A program made the translations under genes and the position numbers. 64,000 bases of DNA, taken from NCBI RefSeq assembly GCF_045679555.1, contig NC_092122.1, positions 14,251,506 through 14,315,505 on the forward strand, written 5' to 3'. Under the pieces are notes generated by a model, which saw only the letters and a program-made list of their open reading frames with translations, was not told the DNA's origin and did no database searches. This document shows, piece by piece, positions 60,870 to 64,000 of the stretch. This DNA is from Salvelinus alpinus. Taxonomy: Eukaryota > Chordata > Actinopteri > Salmoniformes > Salmonidae. Each line of letters begins with the position of its first letter. The first letter of the stretch is position 1.

Positions 60870-62150
60870 TATAGCTAAGCATTGAGTTCCAATGTATTTG
60901 TATCAGTAATGTATTTGGCTACCACCACCACTAGATCATTGTTGTTTAAAAGAGTGTGTAGTAGGGGAGATAGTGAACATAGTACATAGTGAACAATGAG
61001 ATATTGCCTTCTTGACTCAATGGCATGTTGACGGTTGGTTTCAGGCAAGGAGGGATTGGTGGAGGGAGGAGCTCTCGTTTGACTAGCTGTGTGTTACCAT
61101 GGTGCTACATTCACTACAGTATGCCCACAGTCAACCAATGTGATGTAAGATCCTTATTCAAACAACTGGCTCACTGGTGAGCATGAAACTCAAATGGCTT
61201 GTTGCACTTTGAAACACTGTTAGCTTTGAATTCTGGCCTATCGATCTCTGTTTTGTTTGTGATGGCTTATTTCTGGCTTTGCTGGGCTTGTCCTGTGGTA
61301 TTACTCTGTTATAAGGCCCGGCTCTGATAGTCTAATTAGGCTGGTCTGAGGCTAAATCCTGATACAAGGCTCAGTGTTTAACAAGGTCTACGGGACTCAG
61401 GGCTCCTTGATCTCTGTTAGACCTGGGGAGATAAGGCAGAGATTACATGATCAATGAGGCCTTTACTATAATACAGACCCAGTGCACACCACACTCAACA
61501 TTTCCTGACAATGCAATGGCTGGCACTGCTGATGCTGGGTTGTAATTGCAGAGTGCAAGGGTGGATGAGTGACATGGACATCTTTGTTTTGTGGTATTGC
61601 TTCAGTTCTGTCTCAGACCCTGAATGTACTGCATGTACAAAGGATATTGTGATGAGTTTGAATGTGACTCACTGACACTGAACCCAACTGAGTGAAGGTT
61701 AAGATCCTTCCCTTCATGTGGAAGTCATTGGTGCAATAACCAAGCATAAAAACAAACAGATCTTTTTGATGAGGCCCAATCTGTTTAGCCTACAGCTGTT
61801 GTTGTCCAACAGTTCTATTCATATTTACAGAGTGCGCTGTGCTGAAAACAATTGCAGTTCCATTGCAGTTAGTCCTGTGGACCCAAAGACAATAGACAGG
61901 CTGGAAACGGTGTGTTTAATGAGGCCTGTAGAAGTGCACCGTCTATATTGGATATGTCTGTCTCCTATTTGAGCCACAACAATGGAATGAAGAAGCGCAT
62001 GAAGTGACAATTCAAAACAATTGAATGGTTTCACAGTAGTCAAAACTAATGAACACCAACATTTCATCATCCTGCATGCACTCTTTTTTTATTGAGGGGG
62101 AATCCAAACTAACTAGCAAATGAGAGAAGTACGGAAGAGAGATAGCATAG
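60870..62150. other. Probable intron or intergenic, no gene seen
   Basis: Nothing recognised. Confidence 0.5.
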
Positions 62151-62152
62151 TA

Positions 62153-62278
62153 GGTGCTATCTAGAACCCATAGAGGGAACCGTTTTTGGTTCCAGGTAGA
62201 ACCTTTTTAGGTTCTCCTATGGGGACAGCCCGAAGAACATTTTTGGAACTGTTTTTTCGAATAGTGTATGCTAGAGTA
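62153..62278. mobile_element. Short palindromic MITE (GGTTCTA-rich)
   Basis: TAGGTGCTATCTAGAACCCA, GTTTTTGGTTCCAGGTAGAA, then TTCTCCTATGGGGACAGCCC and GAAGAACATTTTTGGAAC are the hallmark blocks of a very common fish palindromic repeat in which GGTTCT and AGAACC alternate. This copy is about 125 bp and partly decayed. Confidence 0.75.
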
Positions 62279-64000
62279 CAAATTCCTTTTTTGTCAAGCC
62301 ATTGAAGTTCAAATGTCCGGCTGAATTCAATGTCCGGCAGTCTTCACCTGTTCAAGCAGCCTTTAGTGTATGGCCAAATCAAAGATAGGTATTGTCATTT
62401 ATAAGGGATGGGAGAGGTATAAACAGGGAGAGGGAGAAAATGGTGGGCAACAAAATGTATAATGATTGTCAGCCAACAAACTTTCTGTACTACCCCCCTG
62501 AAAGCTGTCATTTCAAAATCCCTTCAAGAGGAAATTGCTTTTCCTTTCTACATTCTTTTAATATCCAGATTTTTACTGGATATTGCAGGGACAAGTTATT
62601 AGAGTTTAATACCATCTGAATGGGCAAAACTTCTCAGAGAGACCAGCCCTGGAGGAGAAATTCTCAACGCCGGGCTTCTGAGCTTACCAATAATTACTAA
62701 GTCGAGCCACAGAGGTTAGAGCAGCATTCAAATGCTCACTCTCATCCACTCCGTCCTGTGTCACACCTAGCAGGAGGGTAAGGGAATCATGGCATCCCAA
62801 GATGCATCTGTGGCCAGCATGCAATGAGTTGATAAAAGAAAGCTAATATAACAGAGGATGATGTTTCACTTTACCATGTCTAGTATTTAGTAATGACTGA
62901 CTGAGTTGTACAATGCTTTTTGGCTAACATGGTTTGGACAGTCTCGTCAGAGCGATAAGACTTGTTTCGGTGGGCACTGTGGTGGTGAGTCATATTGTGA
63001 CTCTCATTCATCAGAGCCATGACCACAGAGAAAACCCCCTTTCACTGCTTTATAAGGTTAACAATAAAAAGAGGATCGGGAAATTGGCGCATGCCGTTAT
63101 ATTACATTTAGGGTGAAAAGACATGACAGCTAGACTGAATAGCTTCTTAATACAGTATATATTTGGACAAAGCAGCCTAGTCTGAGTACAGAAGATCCAC
63201 GTTGCGGGTTATTGAAGAGCTGCTTTATGTTGCTATATTGCATTTTTCTATAAAAGCGCGTTCAGTTACTTATCTCCTGTCCCTCTGTTGAAATCCCTCA
63301 AATAGGGCCAGCATGACAGCTTCGAAATGAGAGAAACTACTTCCAAGAGATTGGCCTCTGAGCTATTGCACAGCAACAACAACAGCGAGTGCCTCTGGTG
63401 CCCTTGGAAGATGCATGAGTCATAAAGGACAGGACAGACAGCAATGTACAAGACACAGCGCCACCACCAAGACATAAAAGCCATTACAATCAATGTCTTA
63501 CTGCTGCATGTCAGAAAACATCCTTCGTTGAGTTTGTGTGGACATACTAACTTGATTAGCGTAGTAGAAACGAATGACATCAGTACATGTGGGTATGGAC
63601 GGTCTTTTTTGTGTACAGATCATAACTTCCTTTTGCCCGTACATCCTATACCCCTAACATTGATTATATACAGTGTATTTAATGTCTGGTTCTTGACCTC
63701 CCTCCACCCTGATATGATTCAGTAGGAGGAGATTTGGTTGGATGAATCCCACACTAGCCAATGACATTCCTCTATTGTTTTACTACCAGCCAAGGTCATT
63801 GCGGATCCTTGTTGATCATTTACTAAGGATGAATGAAATGTGATATTCTGCTGTTATTGAATCTACAAATACACTCAGTGTGGCCATAATGTGTAGTAAA
63901 CAGTGAAATCTGGTATGTGGATGCTAGTGTCCCTCCCTTCCGAAGAGCAAGGCTGTAGTAAACATTAGAGCTGCTAGACCAATGGCAGCCCCAGCCCGTC
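62279..64000. other. Probable intron or intergenic, no gene seen
   Basis: No exon, RNA gene or transposon end was recognised up to the window edge. Confidence 0.5.

Overview
This is vertebrate (eukaryotic) DNA, almost certainly from a salmonid fish such as Salmo, Oncorhynchus, Salvelinus or a relative. The evidence is intron-exon structure, very long GT/CA and CT microsatellites, and the typical salmonid repeats: several Tc1/mariner families including a Sleeping-Beauty-type copy, tRNA-derived HpaI-like SINEs, a Deu-type SINE, two LINE families with the characteristic 'TTTGATTTG' and 'TTTTACCTTTATTT' tails, and a chromodomain Ty3/Gypsy element. Genes are sparse and repeats make up a large part of the window.

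Host genes. Positions about 598-7017 (+) carry the last three coding exons of pawr (PRKC apoptosis WT1 regulator, Par-4), which encode its C-terminal coiled coil/leucine zipper. The 3' UTR follows. The upstream exons lie outside the window. Around 55.7-56.2 kb (+) there is a promoter-like stretch with a CCAAT box, a probable first exon with a short upstream ORF, an ATG and a splice donor. I cannot name that gene. I see no other convincing host coding exon.

Layout. 1-10 kb: pawr end, with two minisatellites, a LINE tail and a MITE in its introns. 10-23 kb: a Tc1 interrupted by a solo LTR, a hAT-like MITE, a broken L2-like LINE, a dead Tc1, a foldback MITE, a Deu-SINE and a Tc1 relic. 23-31 kb: a long GT repeat and a LINE on the + strand that is split by a second, nearly 5'-complete L2-like LINE on the - strand. 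31-37 kb: a small palindromic MITE, another Tc1 whose outer end runs into a long CT tract, and a tRNA-SINE. 37-40 kb: a LINE tail nested in a hAT-like MITE, itself apparently nested in a foldback element. 42-45 kb: a Sleeping-Beauty-type Tc1 next to two inverted Tc1 fragments. 46-54.4 kb: locally duplicated sequence, a foldback MITE and an apparently intact chromovirus with identical LTRs. 54-64 kb: microsatellites, the promoter/exon candidate, a SINE, a Tc1 and a palindromic MITE.

The most unusual signals are two small 'templated filler' insertions. One is a 34-bp exact copy of the chromovirus RNase H region at a deletion junction (46120-46153). The other is a 77-bp near-copy of the putative first exon inside a Tc1 (59741-59817). 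The intact chromovirus is also notable because its reading frame starts 17 nt after one LTR and ends inside the other. I found no CRISPR array, operon or unknown multi-gene system. Family assignments come from reading motifs by eye, without database searches.
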